From Methylophaga sulfidovorans (GTDB taxonomy: Bacteria; Pseudomonadota; Gammaproteobacteria; Nitrosococcales; Methylophagaceae): a stretch of 64,000 nt of DNA. Of this stretch, positions 45,982-53,947 are shown piece by piece. Both the position numbers and the translations under genes were made by a program. The DNA lies in the NCBI RefSeq assembly GCF_900114205.1, contig NZ_FOSH01000004.1, positions 176,769-240,768 of the forward strand, read 5' to 3'. Positions within the stretch are counted from its first letter, which is position 1. Each line of letters opens with the position of its first letter. Under the pieces are notes generated by a model. That model was not told where the DNA came from. It ran no database searches and saw only the letters and a program-made list of their open reading frames with translations.

Positions 45982-47648
45982 CGGAAGATACATCTGATAC
46001 TGAAACAACAGAAGAATTAGATACCGCGCGAGCCATCAAAGCATCAAGCTGGTCACCCATCTGGATTCTTCCCATTGTGGCGCTACTCATCGGTGCCTGG
46101 CTGGTGGTGGATGATTATCTCAGCACAGGTCCACTGATTAACCTCACCATGAGCGATGCCGAAGGTATTACTGCCGGAAAAACGCTGATTAAAACGCGTA
46201 ATGTGGAAATTGGGCATGTTGAATCAGTGAAGCTTTCGGAGGACTTGCAATATGCTGTCGTCAAAGCCCGGATTGATCCGGATGCAGCATCAACTCTGGC
46301 CGAGGATACGCGTTTTTGGGTCGTTAAACCGCGTATCGGACGCGAAGGTATTAGTGGCTTAAATACTGTACTGTCCGGTGCTTATATTCAACTTGAGCCT
46401 GGTAAATCAAAGCAGGAAAAGCGTGATTTTGACGTCTTGGATCAACCACCAGTATCTCTGAGTGGCGATGGTATTAGTATCAATCTCGACAGTCCGCTGG
46501 GAATATCGTTGAATCCCGGTGACCCTGTCAGTTATCAGGGCCAGGTTGTCGGCCGGGTGGAAAAATCAGAATTTTTGGCCAGTAATCAACATATGCACTA
46601 TCAGCTATTTATTGAAGCGCCCTATGATGTGTTGGTAACAAAAAATACCCGCTTCTGGTCTTCTTCCGGTGTCAATATTAGCCTTGATTCAAAAGGATTT
46701 AATATTAATCTGGCTTCACTTGAAACCTTATTAAGTAGTGGTGTCAGCTTTGGTGTTTTACAAGAAATTGAGAATGATCCAGCGGCTGAACCAGGTGAAG
46801 AGTTCACTTTATACCCGAATCAGACGGCAGCCCAACAAGCTAGTTATGATCACTATATTGAATATGTGTTGATGGTTAAGGACACCGTTCGTGGACTGGC
46901 AGAAGGCGCGCCAGTAGAGTTCAGAGGGCTACGCATCGGTACAGTAGAAAGTGTGCCCTGGGAATATAACTCCAGAATGCGAAATGGTAAGGATGGTTTT
47001 GCTATTCCGGTACTTATCAGACTCGAGCCCCAGCGGCTTGGTGATTTCCATGAAGGCTTGGTTGAAGAGTGGAAAGAACGCATTGACCGACTGATTAAAC
47101 GTGGTCTGGTCGCCACTCTAAAACCGGGAAATTTACTTACCGGCGCAATGTTTGTGGATATCAATATAGACAAAACACCTGGTATGCCCGAGCTCAAAAC
47201 CACCATGTTCAGAGACCGACAGGTGATTCCGACGAAGTCATCACAACTGGCGCAGATGGAAATGAAAGTGTCTAATTTGCTCGATAAGTTGAACAGTATT
47301 GATGTTCAGCCAGTATTAGATGGCGTAAATGCTAATTTAAAAACGTCACAGGCGTTGTTACAAGAAGTGCAAAAACTGGCGGTCAATATCGATAAGTTTG
47401 TGAACGACCCTCAGACACAAACCATTCCAGATAATGTGAATCAGACGCTTACCGAACTGAGAGAAACGCTGAAAGGATTATCACCAGATGCACCGGCGTA
47501 TCAGAACTTATCGCAGAGTATTAAGAGTCTGGAAGGTTTGATTAATGACATACAGCCTCTGGTGCGAACCTTGAATGAACAACCCAACGCACTTATTTTT
47601 AATCGTACCGAGCAGGCGGATCCACAACCACCCGCTGCTCAGCCATAA
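45978..47648 (+). CDS. pqiB: Intermembrane transport protein PqiB (three MCE domains)
   Basis: A 556-residue membrane-anchored periplasmic protein. One N-terminal helix (about 28-48), then three MCE domains (about 60-160, 170-280 and 290-430; each begins with a hydrophobic strand followed by a GxxVxYRG-like or PVEFRGLRIG motif), then a long C-terminal helical needle (about 430-530) that forms the PqiB tunnel. Homologous proteins oligomerise to hexamers to form a lipid channel across the periplasm. It overlaps pqiA by four bases and is followed by pqiC 15 bp downstream. Confidence 0.92.
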   Translation: MTEDTSDTETTEELDTARAIKASSWSPIWILPIVALLIGAWLVVDDYLSTGPLINLTMSDAEGITAGKTLIKTRNVEIGHVESVKLSEDLQYAVVKARIDPDAASTLAEDTRFWVVKPRIGREGISGLNTVLSGAYIQLEPGKSKQEKRDFDVLDQPPVSLSGDGISINLDSPLGISLNPGDPVSYQGQVVGRVEKSEFLASNQHMHYQLFIEAPYDVLVTKNTRFWSSSGVNISLDSKGFNINLASLETLLSSGVSFGVLQEIENDPAAEPGEEFTLYPNQTAAQQASYDHYIEYVLMVKDTVRGLAEGAPVEFRGLRIGTVESVPWEYNSRMRNGKDGFAIPVLIRLEPQRLGDFHEGLVEEWKERIDRLIKRGLVATLKPGNLLTGAMFVDINIDKTPGMPELKTTMFRDRQVIPTKSSQLAQMEMKVSNLLDKLNSIDVQPVLDGVNANLKTSQALLQEVQKLAVNIDKFVNDPQTQTIPDNVNQTLTELRETLKGLSPDAPAYQNLSQSIKSLEGLINDIQPLVRTLNEQPNALIFNRTEQADPQPPAAQP

Positions 47649-47663
47649 ATTCAGGAGTCTGTT

Positions 47664-48224
47664 GTGAAGCGATTTTTTATTGGGATGTTATTCATTTTGC
47701 TGACTGCCTGTGTCAGCCAGCCTGTGACACAGACAAATTTTTATACCTTGCCTGTTATTCAGGCATCAGAGCCGGCGGTTTCAGATAAAACGGTGTTTAT
47801 AAAACCCATAATTCTGGCTGATTTTCTCAGCAACAATGGGGTAGTCCTGCAACTGGACGATATCACCATTCATTCTGCTCAATATCACCAATGGACCGAG
47901 CCGTTAACAGATCAATTGAGCCGCGCTTTACGGGACCGCTTACAGGCGGCTCAATCAAATTATCGGATTGTGAACCTGCCATCATTCGCCAAACAAAGCC
48001 GTTATCAGCTGCAAGTGGAATTTGATCAGTTTCAGGGCCGCTATGATGGCAAAGCGGTCACCAGTGGTCAGTGGCAACTAATGAATGCAGCTGGCGAAGT
48101 ACTGAAAACGCAGCGATTCAGCTTGACGAAAGACTTATCAGCAGAAGGGTATCCGGTGCTGATCCGTGCCTTAGCGACAAATCTCGATACGCTAGCTGCT
48201 GAGATAGCGAAGCAATTACCTTAA
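47664..48224 (+). CDS. pqiC: PqiC-like outer membrane lipoprotein
   Basis: A 186-residue lipoprotein with lipobox LLTAC (Cys16) and an ABC-type transport auxiliary (DUF330/PqiC) domain: TNFYTLPVIQ, VFIKPIILADFLSNNGVV, WTEPLTDQLSRALRDRL and VEFDQFQGRYDGKAV. It anchors PqiB to the outer membrane. It is the third gene of pqiABC. A bulged inverted repeat (GTGATAAA with TTTATTCAC) follows the stop, a weak terminator candidate. Normal length. Confidence 0.88.
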   Translation: MKRFFIGMLFILLTACVSQPVTQTNFYTLPVIQASEPAVSDKTVFIKPIILADFLSNNGVVLQLDDITIHSAQYHQWTEPLTDQLSRALRDRLQAAQSNYRIVNLPSFAKQSRYQLQVEFDQFQGRYDGKAVTSGQWQLMNAAGEVLKTQRFSLTKDLSAEGYPVLIRALATNLDTLAAEIAKQLP

Positions 48225-48291
48225 GGAAAATGGTGAGTGAATAAACTCGTCTTTATTCACTTCGCGTTTATCAAAATAACTTGTTATGTCC

Positions 48292-48325
48292 TGTAGGCTG
48301 GGTAGAGCATTAGCGAAACCCAACG
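48292..48325 (+). repeat. Short interspersed repeat, copy 1 (GTAGGTTGGGT family)
   Basis: TGTAGGCTGGGTAGAGC followed by ATTAGCGAAACCCAACG. The GGGT and ACCC ends form an inverted repeat around the middle. Related copies occur at 48641, 50004 (inverted), 50513 and 51096 (inverted, partial). Probably a REP-like extragenic element. Confidence 0.75.
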
Positions 48326-48423
48326 ACTTGATTTTTTGTGGTAAAAGCTGATTCAGTATAGATATCGTTGGAGCTTTCTTTATTGGATTTTGTTCTTCAA
48401 TTTAAGTTACGGAGCTAATTCTT

Positions 48424-48621
48424 AACTTCACACGCTGCCGCTGGGGCGTTCATTTATTTTGTTTGCCCAAAATAAACGAACCAAACAAAAGGGCACCCGA
48501 TATTGCCTTGTCTCTATAAATTCACTGTATTTTATGGCGTGGACACCAACTCGCTACGCTCAAACACGTGTCCACTTAACCCATAAAATAAAGCGAATTT
48601 TTAGCGGCAATAGACGGGAAG
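48424..48621 (+). repeat. 198-bp structured repeat, copy A
   Basis: About 198 bp that recurs at 50630-50826 in the same orientation at about 93 percent identity by eye. It contains two imperfect hairpins: GTTCATTTATTTTG with CAAAATAAACGAAC, and a long nested palindrome from TATTGCC to GGCAATA. The palindrome's central arms are less perfect in this copy. Flanks the fliB-like and GFA genes with copy B. Confidence 0.85.
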
Positions 48622-48640
48622 GAGGTCTGATTTTTAGTCC

Positions 48641-48673
48641 CGTAGGTTGGGTAGAGCATTAGCGAACCCCAAC
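48641..48673 (+). repeat. Short interspersed repeat, copy 2
   Basis: CGTAGGTTGGGTAGAGC followed by ATTAGCGAACCCCAAC, matching copy 1 with a few changes. It lies directly right of the 198-bp repeat copy A. Confidence 0.75.
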
Positions 48674-48764
48674 AGTCTGATGATTTTCAGTTTGAGTTAA
48701 ATTTTTATATTGTCAAAGGAGTATGTAAAGTACGGATAACAGCATTTATTTTTGAGGTTAGCTG

Positions 48765-49985
48765 ATGAAGGTTCTGGATTATTACGATAAATTCGAGTGT
48801 ATCGGTTCTGATTGTGAGGATACTTGTTGTAGTGGCTGGCAAGTCAGTATCGACAAAAAAACATATCGAAAATATAAAACTATTTCAGATCAAAAAATCC
48901 GGAAAGAAGTGCTGACGAATATCGGTCGTGATAGAAACAAGGTGACTGGGGCAGACTATAAGATCAAGCTACATGATGATGGATCTTGTCCTTTTTTGAA
49001 TGAAGATAAGTTGTGTAATATTTACAAAAAGTGTGGTGAAAGTTATTTGTCTGATACTTGCACAGTCTTTCCTCGTCGACCGATGAATATTTTTAACCAG
49101 TCTGAGTCGGCCCTGAGTTTGGCTTGTCCTGAAGTTACCCGTTTGGCTATTTTGCCAGAGTCGCCTGTACAGCTAGTTGATATTGATAAGGCGAGTGTTC
49201 ACAACGAAAGATTACAATCAATTGAATTAAAAATAGGTGCACATTTACCGGCTGATGCTCAGGAGACCTATGAAGCGATAAGAACCGTCTCATTCCACAT
49301 TATACAAATGAGACAAATCAGCCTGGACGAACGTTTATTTGTCTTAGGTTTCTTCTTGGATAAACTCAATGGTGCTTCAAAAACAAACAGCTATATTATG
49401 ATGAATCAGATTATCGTTGAATTCATCGAGGCGCTTGAATACCCAGATGAATTGTTAATGCCATATCGACAATTCAGCTCAAATCCACGCCTGAAAGTTG
49501 AGTACTCTCTTACAATGCTGCTTACAGATTATCCAAGAGCGGCAAATCCTCGTTTGGCAGAATGTCTGGACTGGTTAAATCAGGGCTTAGATATAAACTA
49601 CGATGAGTTTGAAATAGATAAGATACTTGAGAAGTATCAAAATGCTGATGAAAAGTTTTATCAGGACTTTTTACAAGAACGCGGCTATTTTCTGGAAAAT
49701 TATTTAATTTCCCACCTGTTCCATTCTGACTTCCCTGTGTCAGGGCAATATGGTTTATTTGATAGTTACCTTAGATTAATTACCTGCTTTACCAATATTC
49801 AAACCACTTTGATAGGAATAGCCAGTTATCACCAGAATATTGATACAACGCATGTTCTGCAATTAATACAAAGCTATGAACGGTTTATCTCGCATAACAC
49901 TAAATACCTACCATCATTGTTGAAAAAATTAGAAGATTTGAAGTTTAATTCTTTGGGTGCAATGATGCTGCTGCTTAAGCCATAA
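48765..49985 (+). CDS. FliB-like flagellin lysine-N-methylase family protein
   Basis: A 406-residue protein with a Cys-rich N-terminal half typical of the FliB/YkgJ group: CIGSDCEDTCCSGW at residues 12-25, then CPFL, CNIYKKC, DTCTVFPRRP and LACPE, probable Fe-S or zinc ligands. In Salmonella FliB methylates flagellin lysines. The rest is helical and less conserved. GAGG lies before ATG 48765. It has no flagellar neighbours here and is bracketed by repeats with a GFA gene, which suggests horizontal movement. Whether it still methylates flagellin is not shown. Confidence 0.8.
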   Translation: MKVLDYYDKFECIGSDCEDTCCSGWQVSIDKKTYRKYKTISDQKIRKEVLTNIGRDRNKVTGADYKIKLHDDGSCPFLNEDKLCNIYKKCGESYLSDTCTVFPRRPMNIFNQSESALSLACPEVTRLAILPESPVQLVDIDKASVHNERLQSIELKIGAHLPADAQETYEAIRTVSFHIIQMRQISLDERLFVLGFFLDKLNGASKTNSYIMMNQIIVEFIEALEYPDELLMPYRQFSSNPRLKVEYSLTMLLTDYPRAANPRLAECLDWLNQGLDINYDEFEIDKILEKYQNADEKFYQDFLQERGYFLENYLISHLFHSDFPVSGQYGLFDSYLRLITCFTNIQTTLIGIASYHQNIDTTHVLQLIQSYERFISHNTKYLPSLLKKLEDLKFNSLGAMMLLLKP

Positions 49986-50003
49986 TCTAATTCTTAGTCT
50001 GTT

Positions 50004-50035
50004 TGTTGGGTTTCATGCTTCAACCCAACCTACGG
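50004..50035 (-). repeat. Short interspersed repeat, copy 3 (inverted)
   Basis: Reads GTAGGTTGGGTTGAAGC then ATGAAACCCAAC on the minus strand. It sits between the convergent fliB-like and GFA genes, where its TTGGGT/ACCCAA hairpin could act as a bidirectional transcription end. Confidence 0.72.
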
Positions 50036-50039
50036 ATAG

Positions 50040-50444
50040 TTATGTTGGGCCTTGCTCGAATTTAGGTAGTTGATCTGATGTGCTGTCCCACTCTGCTTTA
50101 CTGTTCATAAAAATATGAGCGTCGGGTTGAATAGCTAGGCTACTGTCTAAACAGCCAGCCGGCACGACTAATAAACGGCCATTCATTTGTGTATGGGGTA
50201 GGGCAGAGCCACAGTTTTTACAAAAACTTTTTGTATGACGGGTGCCTGGTAAGGTGAAGGTGTGGATATTTTCCTCGCCCGACAACCAGACCAGCTTGGC
50301 TGATTGAGAAAATAGGTTGGATGCATGTGCCGAACCTGTATCTTTTCGACAATGGCTGCAATGACAGAGATAAAAGTGTTCGAAGTCACCTTTAATTTCA
50401 AAGCTGACTTTGCCACATAAACATGAGCCATGATGTTCCATCAT
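50040..50444 (-). CDS. GFA (glutathione-dependent formaldehyde-activating) family protein
   Basis: A 134-residue protein of the GFA/CENP-V-like fold. Zinc-binding Cys patterns are present: GSCLCGKVSFEI, CHCSHCRKDTGS and SFCKNCGSALPH. Family members bind glutathione-type adducts or act as S-hydroxymethylglutathione synthase-like proteins; a formaldehyde role would fit a methylotroph but is unproven. ATG 50444 is chosen because AAGGA lies six bases upstream; an upstream in-frame start to 50492 lacks support. Lies in the repeat-flanked island, convergent with the fliB-like gene. Confidence 0.83.
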   Translation of the reverse strand: MMEHHGSCLCGKVSFEIKGDFEHFYLCHCSHCRKDTGSAHASNLFSQSAKLVWLSGEENIHTFTLPGTRHTKSFCKNCGSALPHTQMNGRLLVVPAGCLDSSLAIQPDAHIFMNSKAEWDSTSDQLPKFEQGPT

Positions 50445-50512
50445 ATCTTTTCCTTCGTTTTTTCTGACACTGTTTGTGCTGATATTTCTCACTTTACCAT
50501 TAGAGGGAGTTA

Positions 50513-50545
50513 AGTAGGTTGGGTAGAGCCCTAGCGAAACCCAAC
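50513..50545 (+). repeat. Short interspersed repeat, copy 4
   Basis: AGTAGGTTGGGTAGAGC then CCTAGCGAAACCCAACG. Copy 4 of the family; it lies just left of the 198-bp repeat copy B. Confidence 0.75.
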
Positions 50546-50629
50546 GATGGGATGATTTTTATGGAATAAATGTGTTCAAGGTACTTTTGTATGGGGCCAT
50601 ATTTAAATTTAATCTACTGGATAAGTCTC

Positions 50630-50826
50630 AACTTCACACGCTGCCGCGGGGCGTTCATTTATTTTGCATGCCCAAAATAAACGAACCAAACAAAAAGGCA
50701 CCCGATATTGCCTTATCTCTAAAAATTCACTGTATTTTATGGCGTGGACACCAACTCGCTACGCTCAAACACGTGTCCACTTAATCCATAAAATACAGTG
50801 AATTTTTAGCGGCAATAGACGGGAAG
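50630..50826 (+). repeat. 198-bp structured repeat, copy B, with nested 123-bp palindrome
   Basis: Second copy of the 48424-48621 repeat, same orientation. The first hairpin is 50653-50666 with 50673-50686 (14 bp, one mismatch). The nested palindrome is 50701-50823: CCCG/CGGG outside, TATTGCC/GGCAATA (50706-50712, 50811-50817), a perfect 22-bp arm pair (50721-50742 with 50786-50807) and inner GTGGACAC/GTGTCCAC (50744-50751, 50773-50780). Strong cruciform or RNA hairpin potential. Confidence 0.88.
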
Positions 50827-51095
50827 AGTGGAAGCTTTTCAAATCCCCGTTTGTGCTGACGAGTAGCACAACTTTGTCTGGATAACGGCTGGTTAGTGTT
50901 TGATTCGTGGCATCCATGCCACTCACCCTTTGGGCGCCTCCGGCGTCCAAATTTGTTCCAGACAAATTTGTGAGCGTAGCGAGTTTTAACCAGACACCAG
51001 ACAAAGTGAGCAACGCAGTGGAGCCGTAGGCCAGCAAGGTGGGGTGCCCTAGGGTTGTTAGGGAAATGGGCAAGCATTTCCCTGACTCGCCACTA

Positions 51096-51123
51096 AGGCG
51101 AAACTAGCGCTGCCCAACCTACA
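51096..51123 (-). repeat. Short interspersed repeat, partial copy 5 (inverted)
   Basis: Minus-strand match to TGTAGGTTGGGCAGCGC then TAGTTTCGCC, a degraded copy of the GTAGGTTGGGT family. It is 24 bp from the stop of the VWA operon's last gene. Confidence 0.5.
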
Positions 51124-51146
51124 AAACATCACTTTGATTAAATACC

Positions 51147-52100
51147 TCAACGAGGGAGTGCAATAAATGTCCCATCATTTTCTTTGGTCATCTCACGCAT
51201 CAGTACACTGAAACGGTCTGTTGTACCGGGTGAGATAAACCCAATGGCATGGATTTTTGCCAACCGTCTGCCTGATGGCAGTTTTTTATTTTGCTGGGTA
51301 ATGGCATCAATCACCGAGTCGTAACTTGAGCCAGTGTAATCATCACCAAACACATAAATCGAGGTGGTGATATTGGCTTTGGCATATTTTCTTAAGGCGG
51401 CGGTTAAACCTTCTACCGGGCTGGAGTTGGAGACTGCATTCCATTTTTTAAACAGTTGAATCACGCTTTTCCGTCTGGCAGGTGTGTCTGGCATCCATTG
51501 ACCATCGTAGCCAGAAATCAGCGGTTGTCCCATATCATTGAGGATTTGAAAGCCTTTCACTTGTGGATGGATATTCAGCACATTGACAATTTCCTGAGAC
51601 ACTTTGCCCCAGATATTTTTCATACTGCCTGAGGTATCGACGATAAACACCACATAATCACTATCAACAGGAATACCGCCAACATCTTCGTCACGGGTTT
51701 TATTGGGTTTTTGGGGTGTGCTTAATGAGGCTTGTTTTAAACGTTCCTCCACTAAGCCCAGTCCGGCAATGCTTTCGGCAGTGGCCGCCTGTTTTTTGTT
51801 TAAGGCATTTAATTGCTGTTGCAAGGCTTTTGATGCGGCAGCGGTGGATTGTTTTTGTTCTGATAAGGAGGCAAGCGCTTCGAGTTTTTGATTCATTTCC
51901 TGCTGAATCTGGCTGACTGAATTTTGTAAGGTGACGAGCTGCGAGAGCATGGCACTGACATCTTCTGTACCAGCAGTGGGAGCCACATCAACATCGGTTT
52001 TTGAGATTAGAATCAGCATCACCACCGCACCAAAACCGCAGGAAATAATGTCCAGAAACGACAGGCTGAAAATGTCGATACCTTTATCGCGACGCCTCAT
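51147..52100 (-). CDS. Membrane-anchored VWA-domain protein (VWA2), FLDI-S-CG-GA anchor
   Basis: A 317-residue protein. Short basic N-terminus, then a single membrane helix at about 11-33 with the motif FLDIISCGFGAVV (Asp17). A coiled coil follows (about 45-120), then a periplasmic VWA domain (about 145-317) with MIDAS DTSGSM (Asp155, Ser157, Ser159) and an Asp of GDDYTGSS. Start ATG 52100 overlaps the upstream VWA gene's stop as ATGA. Asp17 in the helix resembles the ion-carrying Asp of MotB and ExbD. Last gene of the eight-gene operon. I infer it pairs with VWA1 and the MotA/ExbB-like protein; no partner is demonstrated. Confidence 0.82.
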   Translation of the reverse strand: MRRRDKGIDIFSLSFLDIISCGFGAVVMLILISKTDVDVAPTAGTEDVSAMLSQLVTLQNSVSQIQQEMNQKLEALASLSEQKQSTAAASKALQQQLNALNKKQAATAESIAGLGLVEERLKQASLSTPQKPNKTRDEDVGGIPVDSDYVVFIVDTSGSMKNIWGKVSQEIVNVLNIHPQVKGFQILNDMGQPLISGYDGQWMPDTPARRKSVIQLFKKWNAVSNSSPVEGLTAALRKYAKANITTSIYVFGDDYTGSSYDSVIDAITQQNKKLPSGRRLAKIHAIGFISPGTTDRFSVLMREMTKENDGTFIALPR

Positions 52101-53158
52101 GGCCAGTTGCTCGCCGGGCTGATTAATAAACCATCCGAGCTGGATGCCCAGGCCCAATATTCATAGGCTGCTTCAGGGTCGCCTTCCAGTGGCAGCAAGA
52201 TCACATTCTTCTTCGCCTGGGTCAGACCGCTTTCATTGATAGTCTGTCGAAACAGACGTTTTCTGCACTCACCTGAAATGGTTTTGGCATTACTGGTCAG
52301 TGAGCTACAGCCAGAAAACGGATTCAGGCTTTTATAGTTCGAGTCACCTTTGGTTGGCAAACCATCGGTAATCACATAAATATCTGTCGGAGACAGCCTA
52401 TTAACGGTAATTAAACCTTCTTGCAGATTGGTCGCGCCGGAAGGAACCACTTGATTCAAGCTGCTCATAATGCTGGACACACTGGCATTAGTCGCTGACA
52501 TCCAGCCAGTACCACCCAGTTGTTTAGCTTTTTCACTATATGCGATAACGGCAATCTGACTGTTCTTTGGTGCCCGTGCTAACAGCCAGGCAACCACACG
52601 CTTGGTGCGTTGCCATTTGGCGGCTGAGATTTTCGCCTTATCAGAACTGCTTTTGGTTTTAATAATATCGAGCAGTTTTTCATTGGTCATGGAGGCGCTG
52701 ACATCGACTAACACAGCAATTTTTTTGCCTTCCATTTTAAGACCAAGCAGGTAATTCTCTTCATTGACCTGCTGTGTTTCGACTAGATCTTCTTTTTTGG
52801 GGACTTTGATTTCCGTAATGCTTTTCTTCAGTTGGTCAAGATTCGACTCTGCTGTCTGGATTTCACTGTTTTTGTTGTCGAGAGCGGCACGTTGTTGTTG
52901 CAGATTCTGGCTTAACGCAGACAAATCAATATTTTCATTTTTCAGCTGTGCGCTGAGTTGATCCAGGCCTTTTTGGGCTTCATCACGAGCTTGTTCCAGA
53001 CTGCTGATATCCTTTTTCAGATTCTCTGTTTCAGAAGGTGAGGACTCAATATTCTGTTTGACCAACATAAAAACCAGGATCACCGCACCCAGCCCACAGG
53101 ACATAATATCCAGAAAGGCGAGGTTTAATCCTTCAGCTTGTCGGTTTTTACGGGCCAA
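52097..53158 (-). CDS. Membrane-anchored VWA-domain protein (VWA1), FLDI-S-CG-GA anchor
   Basis: A 353-residue protein of the same architecture as VWA2. Membrane helix about 14-33 with FLDIMSCGLGAVIL (Asp17), coiled coil at about 45-120 (rich in Gln, Leu and Glu heptads), and a periplasmic VWA domain at about 145-350. MIDAS residues: DVSAS (152-156), Thr in GATNL, and Asp in TDGLPT. The start is six bases after the MotA-like stop, and the stop overlaps VWA2 (ATGA). The Cys of the anchor is at the same place as in VWA2. It is a diverged paralogue, suggesting a heteromeric complex. Confidence 0.83.
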   Translation of the reverse strand: MARKNRQAEGLNLAFLDIMSCGLGAVILVFMLVKQNIESSPSETENLKKDISSLEQARDEAQKGLDQLSAQLKNENIDLSALSQNLQQQRAALDNKNSEIQTAESNLDQLKKSITEIKVPKKEDLVETQQVNEENYLLGLKMEGKKIAVLVDVSASMTNEKLLDIIKTKSSSDKAKISAAKWQRTKRVVAWLLARAPKNSQIAVIAYSEKAKQLGGTGWMSATNASVSSIMSSLNQVVPSGATNLQEGLITVNRLSPTDIYVITDGLPTKGDSNYKSLNPFSGCSSLTSNAKTISGECRKRLFRQTINESGLTQAKKNVILLPLEGDPEAAYEYWAWASSSDGLLISPASNWP

Positions 53159-53164
53159 TGAAAA

Positions 53165-53944
53165 TCACCGTATACGACGAAGTAAATACTTATCACAATA
53201 ATCCTGCGTATCGACGATCTGGCTGTCTTGCAGGCGTTGCAGCTGATGGAATAGAAACATCATAAAGATGCTGATCAGTAAGGCCACCAGTGTCGAGTTA
53301 AAGGCAATGCCCAGACTGTCTGTCATCCCTGAAATATCGCCTGCCAGTGCTTTATCGGCTTGTGATAAAGCTTGACCGATACCACGGACGGTGCCGATAA
53401 ACCCAATCGACGGAATTGCCCAGATCAGATAACGAATCATAGTATTTTCAGAATCTTGTTTAACGGCTAAGGCTTCCAGATTACTTTCAATGGCATCGGA
53501 TAGATTTTGCACATTATTGGTAGAGCTATAGCGCCATAAAGAGGAGCGTAAAGTTCGCACCAACGGTGATTGCATGCAGTCAGCAGGAATTTCGGTATCA
53601 AGGCGATGAATAATCGCATTCACATCCAGATTATGTTTTGTCTCGGTGTCGTCAGCTTGTGAATCGGCGTCTTTAATCAGATCCACACTAAACAAATACT
53701 TGGTTTTGAGAATACTTCGATAGGCGCTGAGAATCAGATAACAGCCCCAAAACATAAGAATAAAACAGATTTCCTGTTCATAATCTTTGATGATGACGGT
53801 AATGTCGCGTGGTGCAGTCTGTCCCTGACTCAGAGCAAACTCAATTAGTTGAGCCGCTTCTGGGCGAACATAACCAATGTAGAACAAATGCACGACAACA
53901 ATAGAAATCAGTAATGCCGCAAAGCTTTTCAGCATATCTTTCAT
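53165..53944 (-). CDS. MotA/TolQ/ExbB-type proton channel family protein
   Basis: A 259-residue inner-membrane protein with helices at about 8-27, 57-76, 172-193 and 214-233. The C-terminal half has the channel signature: IPSIGFIGTVRGIGQALSQAD and LGIAFNSTLVALLISIF, the pattern of the TolQ/ExbB/MotA pore helices. In known systems five copies surround two copies of a single-pass partner with a membrane Asp (MotB, ExbD, TolR). Here the next two genes encode such single-pass proteins with VWA domains instead. Starts three bases after the stop of the 46-residue peptide gene. Role as a motor inferred. Confidence 0.85.
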   Translation of the reverse strand: MKDMLKSFAALLISIVVVHLFYIGYVRPEAAQLIEFALSQGQTAPRDITVIIKDYEQEICFILMFWGCYLILSAYRSILKTKYLFSVDLIKDADSQADDTETKHNLDVNAIIHRLDTEIPADCMQSPLVRTLRSSLWRYSSTNNVQNLSDAIESNLEALAVKQDSENTMIRYLIWAIPSIGFIGTVRGIGQALSQADKALAGDISGMTDSLGIAFNSTLVALLISIFMMFLFHQLQRLQDSQIVDTQDYCDKYLLRRIR

Positions 53945-53947
53945 GGT

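Larger units (their letters stand above)
48225..48764. other. 540-bp noncoding region with repeats
   Basis: No gene is supported here. It holds two copies of a GTAGGTTGGGTAGAGC-type short repeat (48292-48325, 48641-48673) and copy A of the 198-bp repeat (48424-48621). A short open frame (48459-48662) lies entirely within repeats and is rejected. The remainder is AT-rich without other recognised signals; the fliB-like promoter is expected near its right end. Confidence 0.6.
50493..51146. other. 654-bp noncoding, hairpin-rich region
   Basis: No gene supported. It contains short repeat copies (50513-50545; 51096-51123 inverted), the 198-bp repeat copy B (50630-50826), and at least three further inverted repeats: GTGGCAT-CC-ATGCCAC (50907-50922), CAAATTTGT with ACAAATTTG (50948-50970) and GGGAAATG with CATTTCCC (51061-51082). 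Open frames here lie in repeats and are rejected. The leftward VWA operon ends at its right edge, so this is the operon's 3' region. Confidence 0.6.

Noticed and set aside
48459..48662. Short open frame with 67 codons
   Set aside because: It lies inside the 198-bp repeat and the short repeats, has no ribosome site, and its sequence reflects the palindromes.
50004..50035. CRISPR array in the 48-51 kb repeat region
   Set aside because: Repeats are irregularly spaced, differ in orientation and flank genes; no regular spacers or cas genes.
50765..51077. Two overlapping leftward frames of about 100 codons
   Set aside because: They span the repeat copy B and the hairpin-rich spacer, lack ribosome sites and have no family resemblance.
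53165..53944. Zorya-type anti-phage ZorA/ZorB pair
   Set aside because: No ZorB-like OmpA domain protein and no ZorC/D/E genes are present; the partner proteins have VWA domains and the channel protein lacks the long ZorA tail.
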